64,000 nucleotides of DNA from Macrostomum hystrix (GCA_950097015.1 CATNEN010000038.1:17308001-17372000), one strand, 5' to 3'. Positions 12,824 through 24,884 are shown, numbered from the stretch's first letter. Program-made: numbers and translations. Notes: generated by a model not told the origin, from the letters alone.

Positions 12824-13264
12824 TCTCTACTAGGATTGGCTGACAGGACTGTTTAAGTACGCCAATCTCATTGGTTAGCTAATGAGATTGGCTTAAAATA
12901 GAGCATGCTCTAACAATTAATCAGATTAGAAGTATTTTCAGTTTTCGTCTGTAGGCTTATAGTCTACCAAATTAGTTTAAAAGCTTTGGAATTTTCCTAA
13001 CATTTGCAAGACATTGCTATGTGACAAAAGTTCTCACTCATATATATTGTGTTATAGTAGGTCACAATGAAGCTTAAACAAATTAGGTCGAAAATTCGCC
13101 GATATGTATTGAAAAAACTGTAACTAGGGCTAACCTGATCATCCAAATGGTGTGTACATCTGTTCAGTCCGTGGACACCCGAATTTCTAATTCTAAACAC
13201 TGGGAGCAAATACTGTAGTCTAAACACTGGGATTCAAGTTTCACTGGCAAACGGACTCACTTAG
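12824..13264. other. 5' flank of the DEG/ENaC gene
   Basis: Unique AT-rich sequence with a short inverted repeat near 12862-12895 (CCAATCTCATTGG then GCTAATGAGATTGG). The promoter or an upstream exon of the channel gene should lie here, but I cannot place either. Confidence 0.4.
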
Positions 13265-13267
13265 GCT

Positions 13268-13530
13268 ATTATAATCCCAACTATAGGATTCTAGATCCCA
13301 ACTATAGGATTCTAGATCCCAAATAATGGACTCTAGATCCCAACTATAGGATTCTAGATCCCAAATAATGGACTCTAGATCCCAACTATAAGCCTCTAGA
13401 TCCCAAATATATGTCTCTAGATCCCAACTATAAGCCTCTAGATCCCAAATATGTCTCTAGATCCCAACTATAAGCCTCTAGATCCCAAATATATGTCTCT
13501 AGATCCCAGCGACGCCCCTAGATACCAAAT
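13268..13530. repeat. About 21-bp minisatellite
   Basis: About 12 degenerate units around TCTAGATCCCAACTATA, each with a TCTAGA palindrome. Intergenic between the channel gene and the GPCR gene. Confidence 0.88.
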
Positions 13531-14235
13531 TGAGAGAGATTTATCATTGACGAAGCCAAGAAAATAAAAAGAGAAATCCACGCCATCTAGTCTCCCGTGT
13601 GAGTATCTGAAGTATGATTGACGGGTACATCTAAAAATGCGTATTTTAGACAGAATCAAATTTATCTACTAACGAAATCAGTCCAGTAGTATGATTAGCA
13701 TATATATTCTTTATCTAGCCTATCTAGTCCAGTAGTATGATTAGCATATATATTCTTTATCTAGCCAGTATCCAATCGATGAGCACTCTGTCTAGCCGTC
13801 AGGTGTATAATTAATATATATTTAATTCAATTAAGAATTAAATCAGCGAACACAAGCGTAAAAACAGATCCAAAGACGTCAATTCACAGCCGAAAGAGTG
13901 CAGATTTCTAGTTTGTGATTGTTTTGTAAAGAACATTATTTATTTCTTGTTGACTGCTTTGTAAGGACGTCAAGCAATGTCAAGTTTCTGTCCAAAAGCA
14001 ACCAACGAACGACATAATGAAAAATACCACAATATAAAGTACAGGCCAAGCACATAGTCGTTAATATAACTTGAAATTCAACATAAAAACACAATGTACT
14101 TTACAAAATTCATAAATGAAAATATATTTTTAAGCCGATAAAAATAAATTTTGAGTCTTATCATTAAGTTTTCAATCCTATCAGCTAATATTAACTCTTT
14201 TAGAAAACTGGCTAAAATTCCATATGAACAAGAGC
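13531..14235. other. Intergenic, AT-rich, one local duplication
   Basis: A segment with CCAGTAGTATGATTAGCA is duplicated in tandem at about 13682-13768. The rest is unique AT-rich sequence in which I see nothing. Confidence 0.5.
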
Positions 14236-14237
14236 CC

Positions 14238-14795
14238 ACTGTCTAACAGGTGAACACCCTGTCTAACAGGTGAACACCCTGTCTAACAGGTGAACACCCT
14301 GTCTAACAGGCGAACGACCTGTCTAACAGGTGAACACTCTGTCTAACCGGAAATAACAGTGTCCAACAGGTGAACACCCTGTCTAACAGGTGAACACCCT
14401 GTCTAAAAGGCGAACGACCTGTCTAACAGGTGAACACTCTGTCTAACAGGAAATAACAGTGTCCAACAGGTGAACACCCTGTCTAACAGGTGAACACCCT
14501 GTCTAAAAGGCGAAAGTCCTGTCTAACAGGTGAACACCCTATCTATAAGGCGAACGTCCTGTCTAACAGGTGAACACCCTATCTATAAGGCGAAAGTCCT
14601 GTCTAACAGGTGAACGACATGTCTAACAGGAAATAACAGTGTCTAACAGGCAAACACCTTATTTAACAGGTGAACCTTCTGTCCAACAGATAAACACTCC
14701 GTCTAACAGGTAATGACACTGTCTAACAGGTAATGACACTGTCTAACAGGTAATGACCGTGTCAAACAATGAATGTTTCTGTCTTACCGTACGTC
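14238..14795. repeat. 20-bp minisatellite with AG|GT
   Basis: About 27 units of 20 bp built on CTGTCTAACAGGTGAACACC. Each unit places CTAACAG directly before GTGAAC, a splice-acceptor/donor-like junction on the plus strand. It lies 3' of the GPCR gene. Confidence 0.94.
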
Positions 14796-15044
14796 CGTTC
14801 TACGAGTACATATAAAGTTATGCAACTAAAAAAATCTTCCACTAAAAGAAGAAAGATTTCATGCACTGAATTTCTTGACAAAGAACAAGCAAACAGATTT
14901 TTGTAGCACATAAATTTTCAGATTAAAAACGAACAACAATAACACAATTTCCAAAAGTCATTGGATTTGCATCAGAATCTCATCATTTGCCTACATGCAG
15001 GCTTCCGCTGTCACCTGAATGATAAGACAACGCTACTCCCACCC

Positions 15045-15443
15045 TTACCTGGGCCTTCTAAGTCGCATTAGCCTGGCAAAGGCTCGTCTAAAATCCACAT
15101 TAAAAATAGTATAGATAATCGGATTCAGGGCCGAGTTCAGATAGCCCAGCCAGACGAAGAAGTCGAAGGCGGCTTTCGGCGCGCGCAGATCCCAAACGCC
15201 GCCTAAATAGACTACAAAGAATGGCAGCCAACAGAGCATGAAAATTCCCATGATGATGCCCAAGGTGCGCAGGGCCCGCCTCTCGTGGCTGAGCGAAATT
15301 CTCTGCCTAGTCTTGCTCTGCTCAACTAGCATTCGCGACATCATCGGCTTGGACGCTGCTGCGGTCGCCTCCTCCGCGGCCTCGACACCGTCGTCCTTTG
15401 CAGTCGAAGCTGGATCTTCATCATCGTCTGGTTCAAGGTTTAA

Positions 15444-15480
<37 letters not shown>

Positions 15481-18400
15481 TGCTGACGCTGCTGTTGAGC
15501 AAGCTCGCTACTGTCGTCCTTTTTTGGAGTGGTATGAATAAAATCTAGACTTAAAAAAATTACGAGCGTATAATAAATATTTTTACACTACAATGTCTCA
15601 ACATCACCTCTCTCTTACATTAGCTCTTCACTGTGTCATCACTCGACAGTCTCATCTCTCCCCAATGTCTCGTCTCTTCCCTGTCTCATCTCTCCTTGTG
15701 TCTCATCTCTCCTTGTGTCTCATCTCCCCCGTGTCTCATCTCTTCCCGCGTCTCATCTCTCCCCGTGTCTCATCTCTCCCCAGTGTCTCATCTCTCCCCG
15801 TGTCTCATCTATCCCCGTGTCTCATCTCTCCCCGTGTCTCATCTATCCCCGTGTCTCATCTCTTCCCTTGTCTCATCTCTCCCCGTGTCTCATCTCTACC
15901 CGTGTCTCATCTCTCCCCAGTGTCTCATCTCTCCCCGTGTCTCATCTCTACCCGTGTCTCATCTCTCCCCAGTGTCTCATCTCTCCCCTGTCTCATCTCT
16001 CCGCAGTGTCGCATCTCTCCCCGTGTCTCATCTCCTCCGTATCTCATCTCTCCCCGTGTCTCATCTCTCCCCGTGTCTCATCTATCCCCGTGTCTCATCT
16101 CTTCCCTTGTCTCATCTCTCCCCGTGTCTCATCTCTACCCGTGTCTCATCTCTCCCCAGTGTCTCATCTCTCCCCTGTCTCATCTCTCCCCGTGTCTCAT
16201 CTCTCCCCGTGTCTCATCTCTCCCCGTGTCTCATCTCTTCCCTTGTCTCATCTCTCCCCGTGTCTCATCTCTCCCCAGTGTCTCATCTCTCCCCTGTCTC
16301 ATCTCTCGCCGTGTCTCATCTCCCTGTGTCTCATCTCTTGTATTTTCTTGTGTTTTTTTCTGCATTTATTTGAGGAAATCACTCTAAGAATTTCCTGTGT
16401 CCTCATCTTCTTCATTGTTAAATAATAGTTTACATTCGTACTCCTCCAGATCAGGCAATTCAAGTTTATTTAACTAATTTATAGCCAACTGGGGCTGCCC
16501 CAATCTCTGCCAAAAGCCTCTCCGCCTAAATATATAATTCAACAAACCAAAAAACACCGCATTAAACAAACTTTCCTAGCCAACAGCAAATTGTCTTCGT
16601 CGCTAGGCAAGCCAGAGCCCTTTGCAGTAAAGCCTGATTGGACGACATAACTGAGTTAGCGACTGGAAGGAAAAGCCAGTCCATTTCCTCCTTAGCCCTC
16701 TGACTGTTAAAGAATCACCGAACATTGTCCATTGAATCCGTCAGCCAAGTCTTCTCGAAATTGATCGATAAGTGAATAGAGAGACTAACAAATGAAAAAG
16801 TTTAGCTTCCGTGCTCTTCTGACCTTAAATCTCTTGTCCTTGTGTCTGTGTCCTTGTGTCTGTGTCCTTGTGTCTGTGTCCTTGTGTCTGTGTCCTTGTG
16901 TCTGTGTCCTTGTGTCTGTGTCCTTGTGTCTGTGTCCTTGTGTCTGTGTCCTTGTGTCTGTGTCCTTGTGTCTGTGTCCTTGTGTCTGTGTCCTTGTATC
17001 TGTGTCCTTGTGTCTGTGTCCTTGTGTCTGTGTCCTTGTGTCTGTGTCCTTGTGTCTGTGTCCATGTGTCTGTGTCCTTGAATCTCTCTGTCATTGTGTC
17101 TGTGACATTAAATCTCTGTGACCTTGTGTCTGTGACCTTGTGTCTGTGTCCTTGTGTCTGTGTCCTTGTGTCTGTGTCCTTGTGTCTGTGACCTTGTGTC
17201 TGTGTCCTTGTGTCTGTGTCCTTGTGTCTGTGTCCTTGTGTCTGTGTCCTTGTGTCTGTGTCCTTGTGTCTGTGTCCTTGTGTCTGTGACCTTGTGTCTG
17301 TGTCCTTGTGTCTGTGTCCATGTGTCTGTGTCCTTGAATCTCTCTGTCATTGTGTCTGTGACATTAAATCTCTGTGACCTTGTGTCTGTGACCTTGTGTC
17401 TTTGCTGTATTTGTCTCTTGATGTACTAGATTAGAATATTTATTTATGAGTTTCTTTAGCTAACCGTTAGCAATATAATACTCAAAATTCCTTCTCCTCG
17501 GTAAAAAATGCTTTTCTCCACCCGAAGGCATGCCTACTCACAATGAGCTTGCTGATCGAAGCATCTATTAGTTGACTGGTTTCTGTCAAGTCCATTATCT
17601 GCCAATCAAATCAGCCCTTACTTACACTTATATTTTAGTATGCAATTTGAAAGGCATTCTATATCTCTAATGCTTCAATCATTTAAAAGGAAGAATTCAC
17701 TTGAGTAGAACGCAAACCCACAAACAGCTCAGATTTCATCTGTCTGTCATTGTTCCGCTGGCCGAAATTTATTGTATTAGGCATTCTCCTTTTACTTCAT
17801 TTAGTTCTATTTTCTATGCATCTATCCATTCCCTACACCCTTCCTCCAATCCTCCCTGCACCCTTCCTCCAATCCCCCTGCACCCTTCCTCATATCCTCC
17901 ATGCAACCTTCCTCCCATCCCCTGCACCCTTCCTCCCATCCTCCCTGCACCCTTCCTCCAATCCTCCCTAAACCCTTCCTCCAATCCTCCCTGCACCCTT
18001 CCTCCAATCCTCCCTAAACCCTTCCTCCAATCCTCCCTAAACCCTTCCTCCAATCCTCCATGCACCCTTCCTCCAATCCTCCCTAAACCCTTCCTCCAAT
18101 CCTCCATGTACCCTTCCTCCAATCCTCCCTAAACCCTTCCTCCAATCCTCCCTGCACCCTTCCTCCAATCCTCCATGCACCCTTCCTCTAATCCTCCTTA
18201 AACCCTTCCTCCAATCCTCCCTAAACCCTTCCTCCAATCCTCCATGCACCCTTCCTCCAATCCTCCATGCACCCTTCCTCCAATCCTCCATGCACCCTTC
18301 CTCTAATCCTCCTTAAACCCTTCCTCCAATCCTCCATGCACCCTTCCTCCAATCCTCCATGCACCCTTCCTCTAATCCTCCCTATACCCTTCCTCTTACT

Positions 18401-21400
18401 CTCCGTGCACCCTTCCCTTCTTGCCCACCTAGCAGCAACGAATCCAACAGAGTTCACACAGTTTCTTGTCTCATGCAGCTACTCTGCAGACTGATAACTA
18501 ACGGTGAAGTGGAAGTGTAAAACGAAGAGATTCAGGTGATTGACAGGTTAACATATTGGTTGCCTGTTCTTCTACTAGGAGTTTAGCCGCCAAGTGTTGT
18601 AGCATAGCCAATAGAACCACAAACATGTCTCTTTGTACTTTAATCTGCGGGCACAATTTGCAATATATTTCATTTATAAGCTTTTTTATTGTTTTATTCG
18701 CTTAGTGAACTGCGGCTTGCGTCCAGTAGTGTGAAGGTGAAGCACACGACGAACTGTTGACGAGTCACGTCTCGCTTTATAAATGGAAAGAGTAATCTTT
18801 GCTAGAACTATGGCTTGTCATATGACTTGGGAAAGGGAAGCAGGTACGAAAAAAATGAATATTCTAAATCCTGGGCGTGTCACAACTCACCTGAAAGCCA
18901 CTACTCGTGGAGATACTCGACTTATGAATAGATGACCGACAGTCGACCTCCTCGCTTTGAATTCTCCACCAGCCTACCCATTCTCCCCCAGCCTGTCTCT
19001 TCTATCTTCTACCCTTTCTCCCCCAGACTCTCTCTTCAATATTCTACCCCTTCTCCCCCAGCCTTTCTCTTCTATCTCCTACCCTTTCTCCCCCAGCCTT
19101 TCTCCCCCAGCCTTTCTCTTCAATATTCTACCCTTTCTCCCCCAGCCTTTCTCCCCCAGCCTTTCTCCCCCCAGCCTTTCTCTTCTATCTTCTACCCTTT
19201 CTCCCCCCAGCCTTTCTCCCCCAGCCTTTCTTTTCTATCTTCTACCCTTTCTCCCCCCAGCCTTTCTCTTCAATATTCTACACTTTCTCCCCCAGCCTTT
19301 CTCCCCCAGCCTTTCTCTTCTATATTCTACCCATTCTGCCCCAGACTCTCTCTTCAATATTCTACCCATTCTCCCCCAGCCTTTCTCTTCTATCTTCTAC
19401 CCCTTCTCCCCCCAGCCTTTCTCTTCTATATTCTACCCATTCTCCCCCAGACTCTCTCTTCTATATTCTACCCTTTCTCCCCCCAGCCTTTCTCCCCTAG
19501 CCTTTCTCCCCTAGCCTTTCTCTTTCAATATTCTACCCTTTCTCCCCCAGACTCTCTCTTCAATATTCTACCCATTCTCCCCCAGACTCTCTCTTCAATA
19601 TTCTACCCTTTCTCCCCCATCCTTTCTCTTCTATATTCTACCCTTTCTCCCCCATCCTTTCTCTTCTATATTCAACCCTTTCTCCCCCAGCCTTTCTCCC
19701 CCAGCCTTTCTCCCCCAGCCTTTCTCTTCTATATTCTACCCATTCTCCCCCAGACTCTCTCTTCAATATTCTACCCTTTCTCCCCCAGCCTTTCTCTTCT
19801 ATATTCTACCCTTTCTCCCCCAGCCTTTCTCTTCTATATTCTACCCGTTCTCCCCCAGCCTTTCTCTTCTATATTATACCCATTCTCCCCCAGCCTTTCT
19901 CTTCTATCTTCTACCCTTTCTCCCCCAGCCTTTCTCCCCTAGCCTTTCTCCCCTAGCCTTTCTCTTTCAATATTCTAACCTTTCTCCCCCAGACTCTCTC
20001 TTCAATATTCTACCCTTTCTCCCCCAGACTCTCTCTTCAATATTCTACCCTTTCTCCCCCAGCCTTTCTCTTCAATATTCTACCCTTTCTCCCCCAGCCT
20101 TTCTCCCCTAGCCTTTCTCCCCCAGCCTTTCTCTTTCAATATTCTACCCATTCTGCCCCAGACTCTCTCTTCAATATTCTACCCTTTCTCCCCCAGCAGC
20201 CTTTCTCTTCTATGTTCTACCCTTTCTCCCCCAGCCTTTCTCTTCTATATTCTACCCTTTCTCCCCCAGCCTTTCTCTTCTATATTCTACCCTTTCTCCC
20301 CCAGCCTTTCTCTTCTATATTCTACCCATTCTCCCCCAGCCTTTCTCTTCTATCTTCTACCCTTTCTCCCCCCAGCCTTTCTCTTCAATATTCTACCCTT
20401 TCTCCCCCAGCCTTTCTCCCCTAGCCTTTCTCTTCTATGTCCTACCCGTTCTCCCCCAACATACCTCTTTTGTATTCTACCCTTTCTGCCCCAGCCTACC
20501 TTCCTCATCCTCATTATCTCTATCTAACCATCAGATTGGATTGCTAGTCTTAAAAATTGACCAACTCTTTTTTTCTACATAAAAAGCAACTTCGACAGCC
20601 CTGAGCTGTCAGATTTTATCCGACCTCTGGTTGTTAAAACTCCTCATCTTGACATTGTTGAGAGCGAATCGATGGATGGACATTGTCGTGAGGCGGATAA
20701 GTAAGTAAATCAACAGAGATCAAGGCAAGGTTGCAAAGGCGTTTTCAGTGTTTTTTAGTATCGCTAAAAATTAGCCACTGATGTAATAAATTCAAGTAAA
20801 TTCCAACAGCTTGCAGCCCAACGATCGTTAGTTCACATTTCAGTCTAAAACGGAAAGCAAATTTGTGTCTTTGAGCAAGACACCTCATTCCCTAGTCCTT
20901 CATTACACCCAGCTGTCCATGGACTGAACAGCTGTAAACAGCCATCGAAAGCGTCGCTCGCAATATCGAACAAGAATTAGTGTTCTCACCTGAGCAGCGT
21001 GCAGTTGAGTAATCCTATGAGCAGCGGTGGCAGCGGCTCGTTTCTTAAGCCGCTTGCGCAAAGCAAAATATATGCTGATGTACAATGATATAATTATCAC
21101 AGCCGGGATGTAGAAACTGCCCATGGCGCTAAACACTATGTAGCCTTTCTGCTCAGGGAGTCGACACTCTGGCGCGCTGTGCTCAGCCCTGCCAACTGTG
21201 CCATTGTTCTCACCGCCATTCGATTCCCGATCAGACGACGATTCTGTTTTCTTCCAACTTATAGCCGGCCCGACACTGATAAGTCCGCTGAGTACCACGA
21301 TTGAGCAGATCATGATGAGCACAGTTGATGTTGTCCTTTTACTAGCGTAGGTGATCGGATATTTGATAGCGCAGAATCTGTCAACAGCAATGGCAGCCAG

Positions 21401-21700
21401 GTTGAGAATGCTAGCGGTGCAGAAGAAAATATCCGACGTTGTAAACACAGCGCAGAGCATTGAGGGCAGCAGCCACTGGTCGTCAGTGACAAACATTTTG
21501 ACCTGCAGTGGCAGGACTAGCAGGCCAACAGCCAGATCAGCGCATGCCAGGCTGACTATTAGAAAATTCTGAGCTTGACGCAAAATTCGCGACATAAACA
21601 CGGCCAAGATTACTAGAATGTTGCCAATGATTGTCAGCGTTATGACAGCCGACATCAGACAGGCCGGTAGAATCTTGTCGGCGAGAATGCTACTCGTCAT
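15045..21700 (-). CDS. Aminergic (biogenic amine) GPCR, class A
   Basis: Two exons, 21700-20990 and 15518-15045, phase 0, total 394 residues. An in-frame TAG lies 18 bases before the ATG. Seven helices are seen: TM2 has [11 protein letters not shown] (Asp55). TM3 has the amine-binding Asp90 in [14 protein letters not shown] and ends in DRF (107-109), a DRY variant. Cys83 and Cys179 can form the extracellular bridge. TM5 has [11 protein letters not shown]6 has FMLCWLPFF and TM7 has NSALNPIIY. These fit dopamine, serotonin or octopamine receptors; the ligand cannot be settled from this. The third intracellular loop holds a polyglutamine run (Q3-R-Q14) coded mostly by pure CAG, then a Glu/Ala-rich stretch. 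The tail after TM7 is very short. The acceptor at 15519-15520 (CCAAAAAAG) is weak and was chosen by phase. Confidence 0.93.
15444..15498 (-). repeat. Coding CAG repeat (polyGln) in the GPCR
   Basis: Ten CTG units (CAG on the coding strand) flanked by CAA, CAG and one CGT codon. They encode Q3-R-Q14 in the third intracellular loop. Confidence 0.9.
15595..16345. repeat. 17-bp pyrimidine minisatellite
   Basis: About 44 units of TGTCTCATCTCTCCCCG (17 bp), in the GPCR intron. Plus strand almost all pyrimidine plus G; open in three frames. Confidence 0.96.
16346..16835. other. GPCR intron, unique part
   Basis: Unique sequence with moderate GC at 16560-16760. A minus-strand acceptor-like TTCCTTCCAG precedes a short open stretch, but its phase does not fit the flanking GPCR exons. 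Confidence 0.35.
16836..17410. repeat. 14-bp TGTGTCCTTGTGTC minisatellite
   Basis: Units of 14 bp (CTGTGTCCTTGTGT). A longer block with TTGAATCTCTCTGTCATTG recurs 256 bp apart (about 17078 and 17334), showing duplication of a large segment. GPCR intron. Confidence 0.96.
17411..17815. other. GPCR intron, unique part
   Basis: Unique sequence between the 14-bp and 23-bp arrays. I see no exon or element in it. Confidence 0.5.
17820..18420. repeat. 23-bp pyrimidine minisatellite
   Basis: About 26 units of 23 bp with core CCCTTCCTCCAATCCTCC. GPCR intron. Confidence 0.95.
18425..18955. other. GPCR intron, unique part
   Basis: Unique sequence between two arrays, with a TATA-like TTTATAAATGG near 18777. 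No convincing exon. Confidence 0.35.
18960..20515. repeat. 34/17-bp pyrimidine minisatellite
   Basis: Long compound array of CTTTCTCCCCCAG and CTTCTATATTCTACCC blocks in a 34-bp unit with shorter 16-17 bp versions. Blocks of several hundred bases are themselves repeated. GPCR intron. Confidence 0.95.
20587..20700 (+). CDS. Candidate isolated exon, plus strand
   Basis: A pyrimidine tract (CTCTTTTTTTCTACAT) and AAAAAG precede 114 open bases, followed by GTAAGTAA, a near-ideal donor. The frame (phase 2 at both ends) reads [18 protein letters not shown] then [20 protein letters not shown]. It lies antisense in the GPCR intron, about 290 bases from GPCR exon 1. I do not recognise the peptide and find no certain partner exon. 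A minus-strand frame is also open for about 30 codons, so the strand is not fully certain. Confidence 0.35.
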
Positions 21701-21781
21701 TGAAGCTGAGAATTTCTAGTGTTTTTTTTCAAAATACAACTGCGGTACAAGAATCGGCAAGGTTGTGGTAATTTCTGTAGC

Positions 21782-21789
21782 TATATAAA
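21782..21789 (-). promoter_or_regulatory. TATA-like box before the GPCR
   Basis: TATATAAA on the plus strand reads TTTATATA on the minus strand, about 85 bases upstream of the GPCR ATG. The position suits a core promoter. Confidence 0.4.
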
Positions 21790-22084
21790 CACTTCTACCG
21801 GCGTTAACCAATCAGGTCAGCTTTAGTTTTGCAGATTTCTATCCTAAATCCCTTCTGTCTCTTTAGCTTGATGACTAGTCGATCGGGATCTGTTTTTTCA
21901 TTTGTTCTGCTCTATAATTTCCCATAATTTCCCATATTTCCCATCTGCAAGTGCGCGCCAATTTACCAGGAAACAGAGAGACAAGACCGCGCATAAATTT
22001 ATCATATAATCTGTTATTTTTAGTTTCTATCAGAGAACATTCACACATCAGTATGCTTATCTATCATTTCTTGTAAGTCATATC

Positions 22085-22695
22085 CTTCCTGTCTATCCGT
22101 TCTATCATTTCTTTCTATCCGTTCTATCATTTCTTTCTATCCGTTCTATCATTACTTTCTATCCGTTCTATCATTACTTTCTATCCGTTCTATCATTTCT
22201 TTCTATCCGTTCTATCATTACTTTCTATCCGTTCTATCATTACTTTCTATCCGTTCTATCATTACTTTCTATCCATTCTATCATTACTTTCTATCCGTTC
22301 TATCATTACTTTCTATCCGTTCTATCATTACTTTCTATCCGTTCTATCATTTCTTTCTATCCGTTCTATCATTTCTTTCTATCCGTTCTATCATTACTTT
22401 CTATCCGTTCTATCATTGCTTTCTATCCGTTCTAATATCTCTTTCTATCCGTTCTATCATTAATTTCTATCCGTTCTATCATTTCTTTCTATCCGTTCTA
22501 TCATTTCTTTCTATCCGTTCTATCATTACTTTCTATCCGTTCTATCATTACTTTCTATCCGTTCTATCATTTCTTTCTATCCGTTCTATCATTTCTTTCT
22601 ATCCGTTCTATCATTTCTTTCTATCCGTTCTATCATTACTTTCTATCCGTTCTATCATTACTTTCTATCCGTTCTATCATTTCTTTCTAACCGTT
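22085..22695. repeat. 22-bp minisatellite
   Basis: About 27 units CTTTCTATCCGTTCTATCAT plus two bases, with alternating TTA/TTT ends. It shares GTTCTATCATTTCT with the 30.3-31.1 kb array. Upstream of the GPCR gene. Confidence 0.95.
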
Positions 22696-22699
22696 CTAT

Positions 22700-23108
22700 G
22701 ACCTCTCTCTATACCTGACACAATCCATACCTGACGCAATCCATACCTGACACAATCCATACCTGACACAGTCCATCCCTGACACAATACATACCTGACA
22801 CAATCCATCCATGACACAATCCGTACCTGACACAGTCCATCCATGACACAATCCATACCTGACACAGTCCATACCTGGCACAATCCATACCTGACACAGT
22901 CTATCCCTGACACAGTCTATCCCTGACACAGTCTATCCCTGACACAGTCTATCCCTGACAAAATCCATACCTGACACAATCCATACCTGACAAAATCCAT
23001 CCCTGACACAGTCTATCCCTGACACAGTCTATCCCTGACACAATCCATCCATGACACAATCCATACCTGACACAGTCTATCCCTGACACAGTCTATCCCT
23101 GACAGTCT
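22700..23108. repeat. 16-bp minisatellite
   Basis: About 26 units around CCATACCTGACACAAT, directly next to the 22-bp array. Confidence 0.95.
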
Positions 23109-23109
23109 C

Positions 23110-23610
23110 TAAACGGCCTCCGTGACAAAACACAGCACGTTTCCTAATTGTCATCTTATTTTGTTGTTACATTTTTTTAGCTCGAACAATCCTTTTTGTT
23201 AAAACAACGCCTAGGCCTTAACCCTTGTTTTCAAAAAATTTAATTTATTCTATTGATTTTCAGCCTGTTCAGGTGACCCGCAGAATCTCTGCTGATTAGA
23301 TTTAATCTCTTTTGGAGAAAAACAGGCTTAATCCTAATCCGGCAACACCTTTGGTTAAAGCCTCAAACGCAGCCAATTCTTCAACAATAAATATTGAAAG
23401 GCCATTCTGTTGAGCATTATACAATAAAACAAAAGAGGGAGCCATCATTATTCAGTCCTGGCAGTCGTGACTTGGTCATGCGCGTGACAATAGATTATTT
23501 CGTTTTGGCTTGATCGAAGTGACTGAATATTGGCCAACCAAACTCTTTTGAAGCAAGAAACAAATTAATTTTTTTTTATTTCTAGATTTCTTCAAAAACT
23601 AGCTGCAGCA
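23110..23610. other. Intergenic, unique
   Basis: AT-rich sequence between arrays. A nine-base stretch between TTTTCAG and GTGACC near 23263-23271 looks like a micro-exon, which is probably chance. Confidence 0.3.
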
Positions 23611-23614
23611 GGAG

Positions 23615-24212
23615 GGGTATAAGGCAGGGTAGGCAGGGTAGGCAAGGTAGATAGTATAGGCAGTGTAGATTGTGTAGGCAGGGCAGGCAGTGTAGGCAGG
23701 GTAGATAATGTAGGCAGGGTAGATAGTGTAGGCAGGGCAGGCAGTGTAGGCAAGGTAAATAGTGTAGGCAGGGTAGATAGTGTAGGCAGGGCAGGCAGTG
23801 TAGGAGGCAGGGTAGATAGTGTAGGCAGGGCAGGCAGTGTAGGAGGCAGGGTAGATAATGTAGGCAGGGCAGGCAGTGTAGGCAGGGTAGATAGTATAGG
23901 CAGGGTAGATAGTGTAGGCAGGGCAGGCAGTGTAGGCAGGGTAGATAGTGTAGGCAGGGTAGATAGTATAGGCAGGGTAGATAGTGTAGGCAGGGCAGGC
24001 AGTGTAGGCAGGGTAGATTGTATAGGCAGGGTAGATAGTATAGGCAGGGTAGATAGTATAGGCAGGGTAGATAGTGTAGGCAGGGTAGATAGTGTAGGCA
24101 GGGCAGGCAGTGTAGGCAGGGTAGATAGTGTAGGTAGGGTAGATAGTGTAGGCAGGGTAGGCAGTGTAGACTGGGTAGGCAGGGTAGGCAGTTTAGACCG
24201 GGTAGGCAACTT
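23615..24212. repeat. 15/18-bp minisatellite
   Basis: Units built from GTAGGCAGGGTAGATAGT and the shorter GCAGGCAGT. Two minus-strand frames are open for about 210 codons because units are multiples of 3. Confidence 0.95.
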
Positions 24213-24431
24213 AGACAAGTCCACAATTAGTCCAGAGGTATTTAAAGTTATTTTAAAACTTCTCCTGTCGGTTCCTAGGATCGGTGGATTAGGCTTAAAG
24301 TACTCCCTAAAGCTCTATAGCTGTTTCCCAAATCTCTCACACTTCTCCTAACTCTGGTTTGCAAGTCAAAGTGGTTCTTTGACTGTCGGAATCGTTTGAC
24401 AGCTTCATTAATTGTTTCGTTATTTCACAAT

Positions 24432-24472
24432 GGCGCTCTATAGTCCGCTGTTGGGAATCCACTATAGGGCGC
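24432..24472. other. Hairpin-forming inverted repeat
   Basis: Arms GCGCTCTATAGT and ACTATAGGGCGC pair with one mismatch around a loop of about 16 bases. It sits at the start of a GC-rich island (about 24425-24600). Confidence 0.6.
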
Positions 24473-24600
24473 AATGAAGCAGAGACGGAGATAGAGGGCC
24501 GCGAGGCGGCTGCGACCCAATCAGCGAAGCAGTCGTGCGAATATAACAGAAAGGCCTCGATACGGAGTGGCGTCCAATCGTGAAGTGTTTGATCATTTAG
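24473..24600 (+). promoter_or_regulatory. Candidate promoter island
   Basis: GC-rich stretch in AT-rich surroundings with a CCAAT box (GACCCAATCAGCG near 24514) and an AATATAACA TATA-like motif about 25 bases later. This order suits a plus-strand promoter, but no convincing plus-strand gene follows. I cannot assign it. Confidence 0.3.
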
Positions 24601-24884
24601 TCCTGGTCTGTTTAATCGTAAATAATTAAATAGATAAAAAGTTTTCTTTTAATATTTATTCGGCATTTTCTGCGTCGATAAACTATTTCCTAATTGGACG
24701 ATTAAATTTTTTCGGTGATTTCATACTAATTGCTTAGGAATTGCGCCAGATAAAATATAGTTTCCAATTATCTTTCGTTTATCATAGTAGAAACTAGCAA
24801 TTAATTCACCTCTCAAGAAGAAGAAAATTACGAGTACAAACAAAAAATAGCTTAATGAACTGAACCCTTAAATCAGATGTCACA

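Noticed and set aside
16560-16720. Possible extra GPCR exon between TM5 and TM6
   Set aside because: The only long open frame after the TTCCTTCCAG acceptor is phase 1, while both known GPCR exon ends are phase 0.
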